From the NCBI RefSeq assembly GCF_030687535.1, contig NZ_CP117437.1, positions 5,453,501 to 5,517,500 on the forward strand: a stretch of DNA of 64,000 nucleotides. Reading direction: 5' to 3'. Numbering within the stretch: position 1 is the stretch's first letter; each line of letters begins with the position of its first letter. A model generated the notes under the pieces. The model was not told the origin of the DNA, ran no database searches, and saw nothing but the letters and a program-made list of their open reading frames with translations. Shown one piece after another: positions 28,138-36,952 of the stretch. This DNA comes from Pseudomonas sp. FP2335. GTDB lineage: Bacteria > Pseudomonadota > Gammaproteobacteria > Pseudomonadales > Pseudomonadaceae. A program made the position numbers and the translations under genes.

Positions 28138-28650
28138 TTATTCCTCGTGGTGCAGTTCCACCATCAAGTCGTCGGCCAGGGTTTCCAGGGAGAGCTGCAA
28201 GGTGTCCAGGGATAACGCTGCCGGCACCCGCAACAGCGCCTCGGCGGTAAACAGGGGGTCGCCGCTCATGGGCGCCGGGCGCACATCGGTGCTCAGGCTT
28301 TCCAGGTTCACCCCTTGCTTGCTCAACAGCGCGGTGATCTCACGCACGATGCCGGAACGGTCATTGCCCACTAGCGTCATCATGATGGATTTGGACGCCG
28401 CAGCTTGCCCGCTGCTGCCCTCACCCACCAGCACGCGAATGCCGTGTGTGGATAAGTCCTCCAGCGCGCCCACCAATGCCTGACGGTTTTCTGCAGGAAC
28501 GCTGACCCGCAGGATCCCGGCAAACTGCCCGGCCATGTGCGCCATGCGGCTTTCCAGCCAGTTGCCGCCGTGGGCGGCGATGTTCTGTGCAATGCGTTCC
28601 ACCAGGCCGGGTTTGTCGGCGGCGATGATTGTGAGTACAAGATGGTCCAT
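28138..28650 (-). CDS. GcvR-like double ACT-domain regulator
   Basis: 170 residues made of two ACT domains: VLTIIAADKPGLVERIAQNI (residues 5-24) and MMTLVGNDRSGIVREITALL (second repeat). This is the layout of GcvR, which represses the glycine cleavage system by binding GcvA in enterobacteria. There is no DNA-binding domain, so it would act by protein contact. Its location near glcB is conserved in PAO1. Effector and partner here are not known. Confidence 0.85.
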   Translation of the reverse strand: MDHLVLTIIAADKPGLVERIAQNIAAHGGNWLESRMAHMAGQFAGILRVSVPAENRQALVGALEDLSTHGIRVLVGEGSSGQAAASKSIMMTLVGNDRSGIVREITALLSKQGVNLESLSTDVRPAPMSGDPLFTAEALLRVPAALSLDTLQLSLETLADDLMVELHHEE

Positions 28651-28753
28651 GGCGATGCCCTCTGGAATTCAATCTACAAGGTGGACCCGGAAGCCCTTGA
28701 TAACAAATCGTGTACCATTTTTATATTTATCTGGAACAATCCAATAGTTTTTT

Positions 28754-28770
28754 GAGAACATCCGGTTCTC
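28754..28770. promoter_or_regulatory. Dyad GAGAAC-N5-GTTCTC
   Basis: A perfect 6-5-6 inverted repeat in the AT-rich 266-nt region between the divergent ACT gene and glcB. The regulator is not recognised. Confidence 0.35.
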
Positions 28771-28842
28771 CGCTGTGACCGTACGACCAAAGTGGGTCGC
28801 TAAACGACGTATTTAGTCTAATTTTCACAACCGCAAGTCATC

Positions 28843-28870
28843 ATGTAGTATGCGCAACCTGGCACTACAT
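28843..28870. promoter_or_regulatory. Inverted repeat ATGTAGT-N14-ACTACAT upstream of glcB
   Basis: Perfect 7-bp arms separated by 14 bp, 47-74 bp before the glcB ATG. The TGTAGT/ACTACA half-sites agree with what I recall of RccR, the KDPG-responsive regulator of the glyoxylate shunt in P. fluorescens. Confidence 0.6.
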
Positions 28871-28916
28871 AATGAAAATCTAAAAAGCGCTTAAGCTGTG
28901 CAGAGTGAGGCAAGCA

Positions 28917-31094
28917 ATGACTGAACACGTTCAAGTCGGTGGCCTGCAGGTCGCCAAAGTCCTGTTCGACTTCGTGAACAACGAAGCCATTCCCGGCACC
29001 GGCATTACTGCCGAGCAGTTCTGGGCCGGTGCCGACAAGGTCATCCATGACCTGGCACCGAAGAACAAAGCCCTACTCGCCAAACGCGACGATTTCCAGG
29101 CGCGGATCGACACCTGGCACCAGAACCACGCGGGCCAGGCCCACGACCCGGTGGCCTACAAGGCCTTCCTGCAAGACATCGGATACCTGCTGCCAGAAGC
29201 CGCAGATTTCCAGGCCACGACCCAAAACGTCGACGACGAGATCGCCCGCATGGCCGGCCCGCAGCTGGTGGTGCCGGTGATGAACGCGCGTTTTGCCCTC
29301 AACGCATCGAATGCGCGTTGGGGCTCGCTGTATGACGCGCTGTATGGCACCGACGCCATCAGCGAAGCCGACGGCGCCGAAAAGGGCCAGGGCTACAACA
29401 AAGTGCGCGGCGACAAGGTGATTGCCTTCGCCCGCGCCTTCCTCGACGAAGCCGCACCGCTCAGCGCCGGCAGCCACGTCGACTCCACCGCTTACAAGAT
29501 CGTGGATGGCAAGCTGATCGTCGGTCTCAAGGGCGGCAGCAACAGCGGCCTGCGCGACGATGCGCAACTGATCGGTTTCCACGGCGACGCGGCACAACCG
29601 ACTGCCGTACTGTTGAAACACAACGGCCTGCACTTCGAAATCCAGATCGACGCCAGCACCCCGGTCGGCCAGACCGACGCCGCCGGTGTCAAAGACGTGC
29701 TGATGGAAGCCGCGCTGACCACCATCATGGACTGCGAAGACTCCGTCGCCGCCGTCGATGCCGATGACAAAGTCGTGATCTATCGCAACTGGCTCGGCCT
29801 GATGAAGGGCGACCTGGCCGAAGAAGTGGCCAAGGGCGGCAAGACCTTCACCCGCACCATGAATGCCGACCGCGTCTACACCGGCGTGAATGGCCAGGAC
29901 GTAACCCTGCACGGCCGTTCGCTGTTGTTTGTGCGTAACGTGGGTCACCTGATGACCATCGACGCGATCCTCGACAAAGACGGCAACGAAGTACCGGAAG
30001 GCATCCTCGACGGGCTGATCACCAGCCTGGCCGCGATCCATAGCCTCAACGGCACCAGCACTCGCAAAAACAGCCGCACCGGCTCCGTGTACATCGTCAA
30101 ACCGAAGATGCACGGCCCGGAAGAAGCCGCGTTCACCAACGAGCTGTTCGGTCGCATCGAAGAGGTGCTGAACCTGCCGCGCAACACCCTCAAAGTCGGG
30201 ATCATGGACGAGGAGCGCCGTACCACGGTCAACCTCAAGGCCTGCATCAAGGCGGCCAGCGAGCGCGTGGTGTTTATCAACACCGGCTTCCTCGACCGTA
30301 CCGGCGACGAAATCCACACCTCCATGGAAGCCGGCGCGATGGTGCGCAAGGCGGCGATGAAGGCGGAAAAATGGATTGGCGCGTACGAAAACTGGAACGT
30401 CGACATCGGCTTGAGCACCGGCCTGCAAGGCCGTGCGCAAATCGGCAAAGGCATGTGGGCGATGCCCGACCTGATGGCTTTGATGCTCGAACAGAAAATC
30501 GCCCACCCACTGGCCGGCGCCAACACCGCTTGGGTGCCGTCGCCGACTGCGGCTGCGCTGCACGCGTTGCACTACCACAAGGTCGACGTATTCGCCCGCC
30601 AGACCGAACTGGCCAAGCGCGAACGCGCGTCGGTGGACGACATCCTGAGCATTCCTCTGGCGACCAATACCGATTGGTCCGACGAAGAAATCCGTAATGA
30701 GCTGGACAACAACGCCCAGGGCATCCTCGGTTACGTGGTGCGCTGGATCGACCAGGGCGTCGGTTGCTCGAAAGTGCCGGACATCAACGATGTGGGCCTG
30801 ATGGAAGACCGCGCCACCCTGCGCATTTCCAGCCAGCACATCGCCAACTGGCTGCGCCACGGCATCGTCAACGAAGCCCAGGTGCTGGAAAGCCTCAAGC
30901 GCATGGCGCCGGTGGTCGACCGTCAGAATGCCGGGGATAAGTTGTACCGCCCACTGGCACCGGATTTCGACAGCAACATCGCGTTCCAGGCAGCGGTGGA
31001 GTTGGTGATTGAAGGGACGAAGCAGCCGAATGGCTATACCGAGCCGGTGTTGCATCGTCGGCGTCGGGAGTTCAAGGCCAAGAATGGCCTGTAA
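28917..31094 (+). CDS. glcB: Malate synthase G
   Basis: 725 residues, the long single-chain G isoform. It condenses glyoxylate and acetyl-CoA to malate, completing the glyoxylate shunt. The start [40 protein letters not shown] and [20 protein letters not shown] are family markers. ATG 28917 follows GAGG; an earlier in-frame start adds only four residues. It is monocistronic, with its own terminator. Confidence 0.97.
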   Translation: MTEHVQVGGLQVAKVLFDFVNNEAIPGTGITAEQFWAGADKVIHDLAPKNKALLAKRDDFQARIDTWHQNHAGQAHDPVAYKAFLQDIGYLLPEAADFQATTQNVDDEIARMAGPQLVVPVMNARFALNASNARWGSLYDALYGTDAISEADGAEKGQGYNKVRGDKVIAFARAFLDEAAPLSAGSHVDSTAYKIVDGKLIVGLKGGSNSGLRDDAQLIGFHGDAAQPTAVLLKHNGLHFEIQIDASTPVGQTDAAGVKDVLMEAALTTIMDCEDSVAAVDADDKVVIYRNWLGLMKGDLAEEVAKGGKTFTRTMNADRVYTGVNGQDVTLHGRSLLFVRNVGHLMTIDAILDKDGNEVPEGILDGLITSLAAIHSLNGTSTRKNSRTGSVYIVKPKMHGPEEAAFTNELFGRIEEVLNLPRNTLKVGIMDEERRTTVNLKACIKAASERVVFINTGFLDRTGDEIHTSMEAGAMVRKAAMKAEKWIGAYENWNVDIGLSTGLQGRAQIGKGMWAMPDLMALMLEQKIAHPLAGANTAWVPSPTAAALHALHYHKVDVFARQTELAKRERASVDDILSIPLATNTDWSDEEIRNELDNNAQGILGYVVRWIDQGVGCSKVPDINDVGLMEDRATLRISSQHIANWLRHGIVNEAQVLESLKRMAPVVDRQNAGDKLYRPLAPDFDSNIAFQAAVELVIEGTKQPNGYTEPVLHRRRREFKAKNGL

Positions 31095-31097
31095 ATG

Positions 31098-31131
31098 AAA
31101 AAAGCCCTGGTCGAGAGACCGGGGCTTTTTC
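31098..31131. terminator. Bidirectional terminator after glcB
   Basis: AAAAAGCCC-T-GGTC-GAGA-GACC-G-GGGCTTTTT: A-tract on one side and T-tract on the other, lying between glcB and the convergent gene ending at 31143. Confidence 0.92.
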
Positions 31132-31142
31132 TTCAGGAGAGC

Positions 31143-31583
31143 TTAGGGAAAGAGGTACTTAAACTCGCCATCAACCGTCACTTCGTCAGTGCCGTTGCTA
31201 AATACTGCCCCCCTAATCTTCCCTGTAATCTCGGCGACTTCCTTATCGCCCTCTCCAGTGATCTTGACCAGCACCTCTAGCGTCCCTTTCAGAACGTGTG
31301 GGTAAGTATCAAATACTGACGCGTAAAACACTGCATTCCCAAGAGCCGTGAAGAGAAAGCTGTTTTGCCCTACCTGCAGACCGCCAGGGTACCTCCACCC
31401 CATGGCTACACCTGTTCCCTGGGATATTAAGGTTTGGCTAAATCCGCCGGAGACGCCTTCCGTTGTAAAAGAGTGGTTCTGGTTATTTAACGTGTAATGG
31501 ATTTCTGCGTGGTTCAGCCCTGCTTTGACATCCGCGTAGGCAGCTTGAAACTCTTGCTGAGTAAGGTGCGGGGAGGTAACCAT
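31143..31583 (-). CDS. Orphan hypothetical protein, probably accessory
   Basis: 146 residues from ATG 31583, which a minus-strand GGAG precedes. I do not recognise it. The first 40 residues look helical and polar (HLTQQEFQAAYADVKAGLNH), then alternating hydrophobic residues and glycines suggest a beta-rich domain (FLFTALGNAVFYASVF; GTLEVLVKITGEG; VTVDGEFKYLFP at the C-terminus). No signal peptide or membrane helix is seen. Its codons and flanks are visibly more AT-rich than those of neighbours, which suggests recent acquisition. A solitary REP follows in the 249-nt upstream spacer. Confidence 0.7.
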   Translation of the reverse strand: MVTSPHLTQQEFQAAYADVKAGLNHAEIHYTLNNQNHSFTTEGVSGGFSQTLISQGTGVAMGWRYPGGLQVGQNSFLFTALGNAVFYASVFDTYPHVLKGTLEVLVKITGEGDKEVAEITGKIRGAVFSNGTDEVTVDGEFKYLFP

Positions 31584-31786
31584 GATGAACTCCTGTCTAC
31601 CAGTGGAGAAGTTTTCGGGAAAAGCTTCCACTACCAGTTAACACGCGCCACGCCTCTACTGCCTACTGTCAACATTGACAGCTATTACAAATCGCCGACT
31701 AACGGCGCCAGCTGCGCCACCCGACCTACTACCGACCTCGTGTCTGTGTCGTACCGTCAACGTCGGATTTGTGAACACAGTCAAAG

Positions 31787-31807
31787 GTGGGAGGGAGCTT
31801 GCCCCGA
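31787..31807. repeat. Solitary REP of a third class
   Basis: GTGGGAGGGAGCTTGCCCCG followed by AT: the REP type with GGG...CCCC inner stem, present as a single arm in the 249-nt gap 31584-31832, which otherwise shows nothing recognisable. Confidence 0.7.
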
Positions 31808-31832
31808 TGCGGCCCACAAAGCTGCCACAAAA

Positions 31833-32300
31833 TCAGGGCACCATCCCCAACTCCCGCTTCACCAGTTTCGCCAACTTCACGCTATCAATCGGCTTGAGCA
31901 AGAAGTCCACCACACTCAAATGCATCGCATCGATCACATCCAACGCTTCCGCGTCTCCCGACATGATGATGATCGGCAACGCCGCCCGCGTGGACTCGCG
32001 CACCTTGCGGATCAGTTCCAAACCGTTGCTAGGCGCCATGCGCAGATCGGTGATGAGCAGACCTATGGAACCGCTGGACTGCAACAATGCCCACGCCGCC
32101 TCGCCACTCTCGGCAGTCATGCAGCGAATGCCGTCCAGCCCGAGGATTTCCGCCAGCAGTTCACGGGCGTCCTTGTCATCATCGACGATCAACACCCGTT
32201 GCGGCGGTAAATCAGGCTCCAGCATCACGGCGCTCAGCGCCTCGCGCTCGGCATCACTCAAAATATCGTGGTCGGACATACGGTTCTCAGCAGTTCTCAT
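31833..32300 (-). CDS. Stand-alone receiver-domain response regulator
   Basis: 155 residues: a 34-residue N-terminal tail and one CheY-like receiver. The acidic pocket is VDDD (residues 39-42), the phospho-acceptor is Asp85 in LLITDLRM, the switch Ser is in IIMSG and Lys136 in FLLKPID. There is no output domain, so it must act through a partner. GGGAG with 5-nt spacing favours ATG 32300 over ATG 32279. It is divergent from the DUF294 gene; no histidine kinase is adjacent. Confidence 0.85.
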   Translation of the reverse strand: MRTAENRMSDHDILSDAEREALSAVMLEPDLPPQRVLIVDDDKDARELLAEILGLDGIRCMTAESGEAAWALLQSSGSIGLLITDLRMAPSNGLELIRKVRESTRAALPIIIMSGDAEALDVIDAMHLSVVDFLLKPIDSVKLAKLVKRELGMVP

Positions 32301-32486
32301 CAATCTCCCAGCACACTCGTCAGACATCTGCGGAAGGGCGAACAATGTGCACTTCGTCGGAAAGTTTGCCTAGTGGGCGTTCTACGGGTTTTGCACAATC
32401 TTCATGTAGGGTTTTTCCCTAGGTTTACACCGACTCCCGGGACCTAGACTTACGTCCAATGGGCACCCGCCCCGCAGGAGCCGACC

Positions 32487-34448
32487 ATGGAGGACGATAA
32501 CGACAATAAAATTGCGGTCACTGTTATGAGTAAAGCTGATGCCTTCGCCCAGGCGGGGAAAACTGCCGTACTACAGAATATCCACGGCACCTTGCAGTTC
32601 CTGCAGCGCTTCCCGCCGTTCAACCAGATGGAAAACGCCCACCTGGCGTTTCTGGTGGAGCAATGCCAACTGCGCTTCTTCGGCCCCGGCGAGAGCATCC
32701 TCAAGCCGTCGGGTGGGCCCGTCGAACACTTTTACATCGTCAAGCAAGGCCGCGTGGTCGGCGAACGCCCGGATTCAGCCGAAACCACCTTCGAAATCAC
32801 CACCGGCGAATGCTTCCCCCTCGCTGCCCTGCTGGGTGAACGGGCTACCCGCACCGAGCATAAAGCCGCCGAAGACACCTTCTGCCTACAGCTGAACAAA
32901 CCGGCGTTTATCAAACTGTTCGCGCTTTCCAGCCCGTTTCGCGACTTTGCCCTACGCGGCGTGAGCAGTCTGCTGGATCAGGTCAACCAGCAAGTCCAGC
33001 AAAAAGCCGTGGAAACCCTCGGCACCCAATACTCCCTGAACACCCGCCTCGGCGAGTTGGCCATGCGCCACCCGGTGACATGCAGCCCCACCACGCCGCT
33101 GCGCGAAGCGGTGACGCTGATGCACGAGCAGCAGGTCGGCAGCATCGTGATCATCGACGAGCACAAGGCGCCGCTGGGGATTTTCACCCTGCGCGACCTG
33201 CGTCAGGTGGTGGCCGACGGCACCAGTGATTTCAACCAGGCCATCGAACGCCATATGACCCAGGCGCCGTTCTATCTGACGCCAGACCACAGTGCATTCG
33301 ACGCCGCCATCGCCATGACCGAGCGACATATCGCCCACGTCTGCCTGGTCAAGGAGCAACGCCTGTGTGGCGTGGTATCCGAGCGCGACCTGTTTTCCCT
33401 GCAACGGGTAGACCTGGTGCACCTGGCCCGCACCATCCGCAACGCGCCCCGGGTCGACAACCTGGTGGCGATTCGCGGCGAGATCGGCCAGTTGGTCGAG
33501 CGCATGCTGGCCCATGGCGCGTCGTCCACCCAGATCACCCACATCATTACCCTGCTCAACGATCACACCGTGTGCCGGGTGATCGAACTGACCCTGGCCG
33601 AAAGAGGCGACCCCGGCGTGCCCTTCAGTTGGCTGTGTTTTGGCAGCGAAGGCCGCCGCGAACAGACGCTGTATACCGACCAGGACAACGGCATCCTGTT
33701 CGAGGCCAAGGACGCCGCCGAAGCCGCGCAGATCCGCGCCCAGCTGTTGCCGTTGGCGCAGCAGATCAACCAGAGCCTGGCGCTGTGCGGCTTCAGCCTG
33801 TGCAAGGGCAATATCATGGCCGGCAACCCCGAGCTGTGCCTGTCGCGGGCCGAATGGGCGCGGCGTTTCGCGGCGTTTATCCGCGAGGCGACCCCGGAGA
33901 ATCTGCTCGGCTCCAGTATTTACTTCGACCTGCGCGTGGTGTGGGGCGATGAACGCGGCTGTGAACAACTGCGCCAGGGCATTCTCGATCAGGTTGGGGA
34001 TAACCGGCTGTTCCAACGCATGCTGGCCGAGAACGCCTTGCGCCAGCGTCCGCCCGTAGGACGTTTCCGCGACTTTGTGCTCACACGCAAAGGTGGCGAA
34101 AAGGCCATGCTGGATCTCAAGGTGCAGGGCCTCACGCCTTTCGTCGACGGTGCGCGCCTGCTGGCCCTGGCCAATGGCATTCACGCCAACAACACCCTGG
34201 AGCGCCTGCGCCAACTGGTGCTCAAGGAAATCATCGAGCCGCTGGACGGCGCCGCCTATGAGGAGGCATACCACTTCATCCAGCAGACCCGCATGCAGCA
34301 GCACCAGTTGCAGACGCGGGAAAACCAGGCATATTCCAACCGCGTCGACCCCGACAGCCTCAACCACCTGGACCGACGCATCCTGCGCGAATCCCTGCGC
34401 CAGGCCCAACGCCTGCAAAGCAGCCTGACATTGCGGTATCAGCTGTGA
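32487..34448 (+). CDS. cNMP-binding/CBS/nucleotidyltransferase (DUF294) protein
   Basis: 653 residues, cytoplasmic. Domains in order: cyclic-nucleotide-binding (about 45-140), a CBS pair (about 185-310, with HPVTCSPTTPLREAV and RDLRQVVADGT), a GlnD-like nucleotidyltransferase (FGSEGRREQTLYTDQDNG near 385-402) and a C-terminal substrate-binding domain. It probably senses a nucleotide and modifies a target protein, as GlnD does; the target is unknown. AGGAG places the start at ATG 32487; an ATG at 32526 has no such site. The stop overlaps the exonuclease start. Confidence 0.88.
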   Translation: MEDDNDNKIAVTVMSKADAFAQAGKTAVLQNIHGTLQFLQRFPPFNQMENAHLAFLVEQCQLRFFGPGESILKPSGGPVEHFYIVKQGRVVGERPDSAETTFEITTGECFPLAALLGERATRTEHKAAEDTFCLQLNKPAFIKLFALSSPFRDFALRGVSSLLDQVNQQVQQKAVETLGTQYSLNTRLGELAMRHPVTCSPTTPLREAVTLMHEQQVGSIVIIDEHKAPLGIFTLRDLRQVVADGTSDFNQAIERHMTQAPFYLTPDHSAFDAAIAMTERHIAHVCLVKEQRLCGVVSERDLFSLQRVDLVHLARTIRNAPRVDNLVAIRGEIGQLVERMLAHGASSTQITHIITLLNDHTVCRVIELTLAERGDPGVPFSWLCFGSEGRREQTLYTDQDNGILFEAKDAAEAAQIRAQLLPLAQQINQSLALCGFSLCKGNIMAGNPELCLSRAEWARRFAAFIREATPENLLGSSIYFDLRVVWGDERGCEQLRQGILDQVGDNRLFQRMLAENALRQRPPVGRFRDFVLTRKGGEKAMLDLKVQGLTPFVDGARLLALANGIHANNTLERLRQLVLKEIIEPLDGAAYEEAYHFIQQTRMQQHQLQTRENQAYSNRVDPDSLNHLDRRILRESLRQAQRLQSSLTLRYQL

Positions 34449-35152
34449 GTTTGTTCAGTTGGCTGCGTGCGAAAAAGCCTGGCCTCGACAGCGCGCAACT
34501 ACAACGCCTGGCGCAACTGCCAGAGCCCGCGACGCTGGGCAATAACACGTTGCGCACGCAACGCTGGGTGGTCGTCGACCTGGAAACCAGCGGCCTGAAC
34601 CTCAACCGTGATCAGGTGCTCTCCATCGGGGCGGTGGTGATCGAAGACGGTGCGGTGGATTTCTCGCAGATGTTTGAACGCACCCTGCAACGGGCCGAGA
34701 CCAAACTCAGCCCCAGCGTGTTGATCCACGGCCTCGGCCCCAGTGCAATTGCCGCTGGCAGTGATCCGGTCGAAGCGCTGCTGGATTTCATGGCGTTTGT
34801 CGGCGACAGCCCGTTGCTCGCGTTCCACGCGCCATTCGATCAACACATGCTGTGCCGGGCGCTCAAGGACAGCCTGGGTTACCGCCTGACCCACCCGTTC
34901 CTCGACGTGGCCGACATCGCCCCGCTGCTGTGCCCCGAAGCGCATATCCGCGAGGCCGGGCTGGACGACTGGATCAGCCACTTCAATTTGCAGGTCGGCG
35001 AACGCCACCACGCCAGCGCCGACGCCCTGGCCACGGCCGAGTTGATGCTCATCTTGTTCAGCCGAGCGCGCCAGCAGTTCATCGACACGCCCCACGCCCT
35101 GCAAGAGCGTTTGAGCCAATGGAAACGGCGTAAACAAGCGCCATCGTTTTAA
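34445..35152 (+). CDS. DnaQ-like 3'-5' exonuclease (DEDDh)
   Basis: 235 residues. Exo I VVVDLETSG (Asp45, Glu47), Exo II FHAPFDQHML and Exo III HHASADALATAEL give a full DEDDh set, so it should be an active exonuclease like DnaQ epsilon or RNase T. About 38 extra residues precede Exo I. GTG 34445 overlaps the upstream stop (GTGA), so it is coupled to the DUF294 gene. That pairing is common in pseudomonads, but the joint function is unknown. Confidence 0.88.
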   Translation: MSLFSWLRAKKPGLDSAQLQRLAQLPEPATLGNNTLRTQRWVVVDLETSGLNLNRDQVLSIGAVVIEDGAVDFSQMFERTLQRAETKLSPSVLIHGLGPSAIAAGSDPVEALLDFMAFVGDSPLLAFHAPFDQHMLCRALKDSLGYRLTHPFLDVADIAPLLCPEAHIREAGLDDWISHFNLQVGERHHASADALATAELMLILFSRARQQFIDTPHALQERLSQWKRRKQAPSF

Positions 35153-35205
35153 TGGCACCACCCGACAGACGCCAATTGCGTCCACCCTACGGCTCTGACA
35201 CAATC

Positions 35206-35224
35206 GCGAATAATTCTCGTTATT
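35206..35224. promoter_or_regulatory. Candidate Fur box upstream of the FecI-type sigma gene
   Basis: The 19 bases here (GCGAATAATTCTCGTTATT) match the Fur consensus at 12 of 19 positions, including the AATAATTCTC core seen at many iron-starvation sigma promoters, 28 nt before the start. Confidence 0.5.
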
Positions 35225-35251
35225 TTAAACGTTTTGTTTGCCAGGTGATCC

Positions 35252-35770
35252 TTGTCGTCGATCCAGACCCCACGCAGTGAGCTTGTTGGCGCGTTGTATC
35301 GCGACCATCGCGGCTGGCTGCTGGCCTGGCTGCGACGCAACGTAGCCTGCCCGAGCCGCGCCGAAGACCTGAGCCAGGACACCTTCATGCGCCTGCTCGG
35401 CCGTGACGAGTTGCGCGAACCCCGCGAACCACGGGCGTTCCTGGTGGCCATCGCCAAGGGCCTGTTGTTCGACTACTTCCGCCGCGCCGCACTGGAACAG
35501 GCCTACCTCACCGAACTGATGCTGATCCCGGAAAGCGAACACCCCTCGCCGGAAGAACAGCAACTGATCCTCGAAGACCTCAAGGCCATCGACCGCCTGC
35601 TCGGCAAGCTGTCGAGCAAGGCCCGCGCCGCCTTCCTGTATAACCGCCTCGACGGCCTCGGCCACGCCGAAATCGCCCAGCGCCTTGGCGTGTCGGTGCC
35701 TCGCGTGCGCCAATACCTGGCCCAGGGCATTCGCCAGTGCTACATCGCGCTGTATGGCGAGCCGCAGTGA
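35252..35770 (+). CDS. FecI-type ECF sigma factor (iron starvation)
   Basis: 172 residues. Region 2 (LVGALYRDHRGWLLAWLRRN, SQDTFMRLL) and region 4 (LDGLGHAEIAQRLGVSVPRV) are clear. This group directs RNA polymerase to siderophore receptor genes once released by FecR. It begins at TTG 35252, preceded by AGGTGA. The stop overlaps the fecR-like start, and a cognate receptor with a signalling domain lies 1.2 kb downstream. Iron regulation is likely from the Fur-like site. Confidence 0.92.
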   Translation: MSSIQTPRSELVGALYRDHRGWLLAWLRRNVACPSRAEDLSQDTFMRLLGRDELREPREPRAFLVAIAKGLLFDYFRRAALEQAYLTELMLIPESEHPSPEEQQLILEDLKAIDRLLGKLSSKARAAFLYNRLDGLGHAEIAQRLGVSVPRVRQYLAQGIRQCYIALYGEPQ

Positions 35771-36735
35771 ACACGATCAGCTCCAAACCGGTGTCGTCCC
35801 GCGTGCTGGACGCGGCGATTGCCTGGCAACTGTCCCTCGATTCCGGCGACGGCAGCGCGGTTGAGCGCGAAGAGTTCGACAAATGGCTGGCCAGCGACGA
35901 AGAACACGCCCGCGCCTGGCGCCAGTTGGGCATGCTCGACCAGCGTTTCAGCGCCGCCTCGGGCCCGGCGCGGGTGGCGTTGTTGCAGTCCCGCGAGGGC
36001 ATTCGCCAGCGGGTGCGCAAGCTCGGCAGCGGGCTGGCAAGCATCGCGCTGGTCATCGGCCTGGCGTTGTTCGCCGGCGAGCGCTACGTACCGATCCACT
36101 ATTGGCTGGCCGACCAACGCACCGCCACTGGCGAGCAGCGCACGCTGAAGTTGCCGGACGGCACGCTGATCAACCTCAACACCCACAGCGCCATCGACGT
36201 ACGCTTCGATGAAAAGCGCCGGCTGATTGTGTTGCAGGACGGCGAAATCCTCGTCGAAACCGGCCACAACGACGCGCGGCCGTTCTATGTGCAGACCCGC
36301 GACGGCAGCCTGCGGGCGCTGGGCACGCGGTTTATCGTCAAGCGCGAAGACCACGCCACGCGCTTGAGCGTGCTGCAATCGGCCGTCGGCGCCCAGCCCG
36401 AAACGTCGCCGCACGAACAGGTGTTCAAGGAAGGCCAGCAAGTGCTGATGCGCAGCGACGGGCTGGGCCCGACGCTGGCCGTCACCCCGGCTACCGACGC
36501 CTGGACGCGCGGCATGCTGGTGGTGGACAACGCACGCCTGGGGGATGTGATCGAGGAACTCAGCCGTTATCGCACCGGGCACCTGGGCGTGGATAACAAT
36601 GTGGCCGACCTGCGGATCACCGGCAGCTTCCCGCTGCATGACACAACCCTGGCGTTGAATGCGCTGCTGCCGACGTTGCCGGTGCAGATCGAGCAGCATA
36701 CGCCGTGGTGGGTGACTGTCAGCGCCAAGCCTTAG
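35767..36735 (+). CDS. FecR-type anti-sigma/signal transducer
   Basis: 322 residues. N-terminal DUF4880 region (AIAWQLSLDSGDGSAVEREE), one membrane helix (GSGLASIALVIGLALFAGE, about residues 87-107), then periplasmic FecR domain (RTLKLPDGTLINLNTHSAID) and a C-terminal segment that contacts the receptor. It relays the receptor signal to the sigma factor. GTG 35767 overlaps the sigma stop by 4 nt. Confidence 0.92.
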   Translation: MNTISSKPVSSRVLDAAIAWQLSLDSGDGSAVEREEFDKWLASDEEHARAWRQLGMLDQRFSAASGPARVALLQSREGIRQRVRKLGSGLASIALVIGLALFAGERYVPIHYWLADQRTATGEQRTLKLPDGTLINLNTHSAIDVRFDEKRRLIVLQDGEILVETGHNDARPFYVQTRDGSLRALGTRFIVKREDHATRLSVLQSAVGAQPETSPHEQVFKEGQQVLMRSDGLGPTLAVTPATDAWTRGMLVVDNARLGDVIEELSRYRTGHLGVDNNVADLRITGSFPLHDTTLALNALLPTLPVQIEQHTPWWVTVSAKP

Positions 36736-36760
36736 GTTCTGTAGTGCCTGGCCGATTGCT

Positions 36761-36843
36761 TTCGCGAGCAAGCCCGCTCCCACATTCGACCGCGTTCTAC
36801 CTGAACGAATGCGGTCAAGTGTGGGAGCGGGCTTGCTCGCGAA
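36761..36843. repeat. REPIN between fecR-like gene and receptor
   Basis: Arms 36761-36783 and 36821-36843, both the standard CGGGCTTGCTCGCGAA class. The arms and flanking CGACCGCGTT / AATGCGGTC extend the dyad. The rest of the 217-nt gap has no clear terminator; a short palindrome GAAATATTTC (36926-36935) precedes the receptor. Confidence 0.9.
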
Positions 36844-36952
36844 GAGGCCCCCAAGAACAGCGCAAAAAAATAATTACACCCAGCCCTATCACTTTTCGAT
36901 TCTCGTTCGGCACCTAGGCAATTGAGAAATATTTCCATTCAGGAGCCGCCCC

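Noticed and set aside
36761..36843. Repeated palindromic units suggesting a CRISPR array
   Set aside because: Units occur as single inverted pairs scattered in intergenic gaps, not as regularly spaced direct repeats with spacers; no cas genes.
36926..36935. Palindrome GAAATATTTC before the siderophore receptor as a Fur box
   Set aside because: Too short and does not fit the Fur consensus across 19 bp; the better Fur candidate is upstream of the sigma gene.
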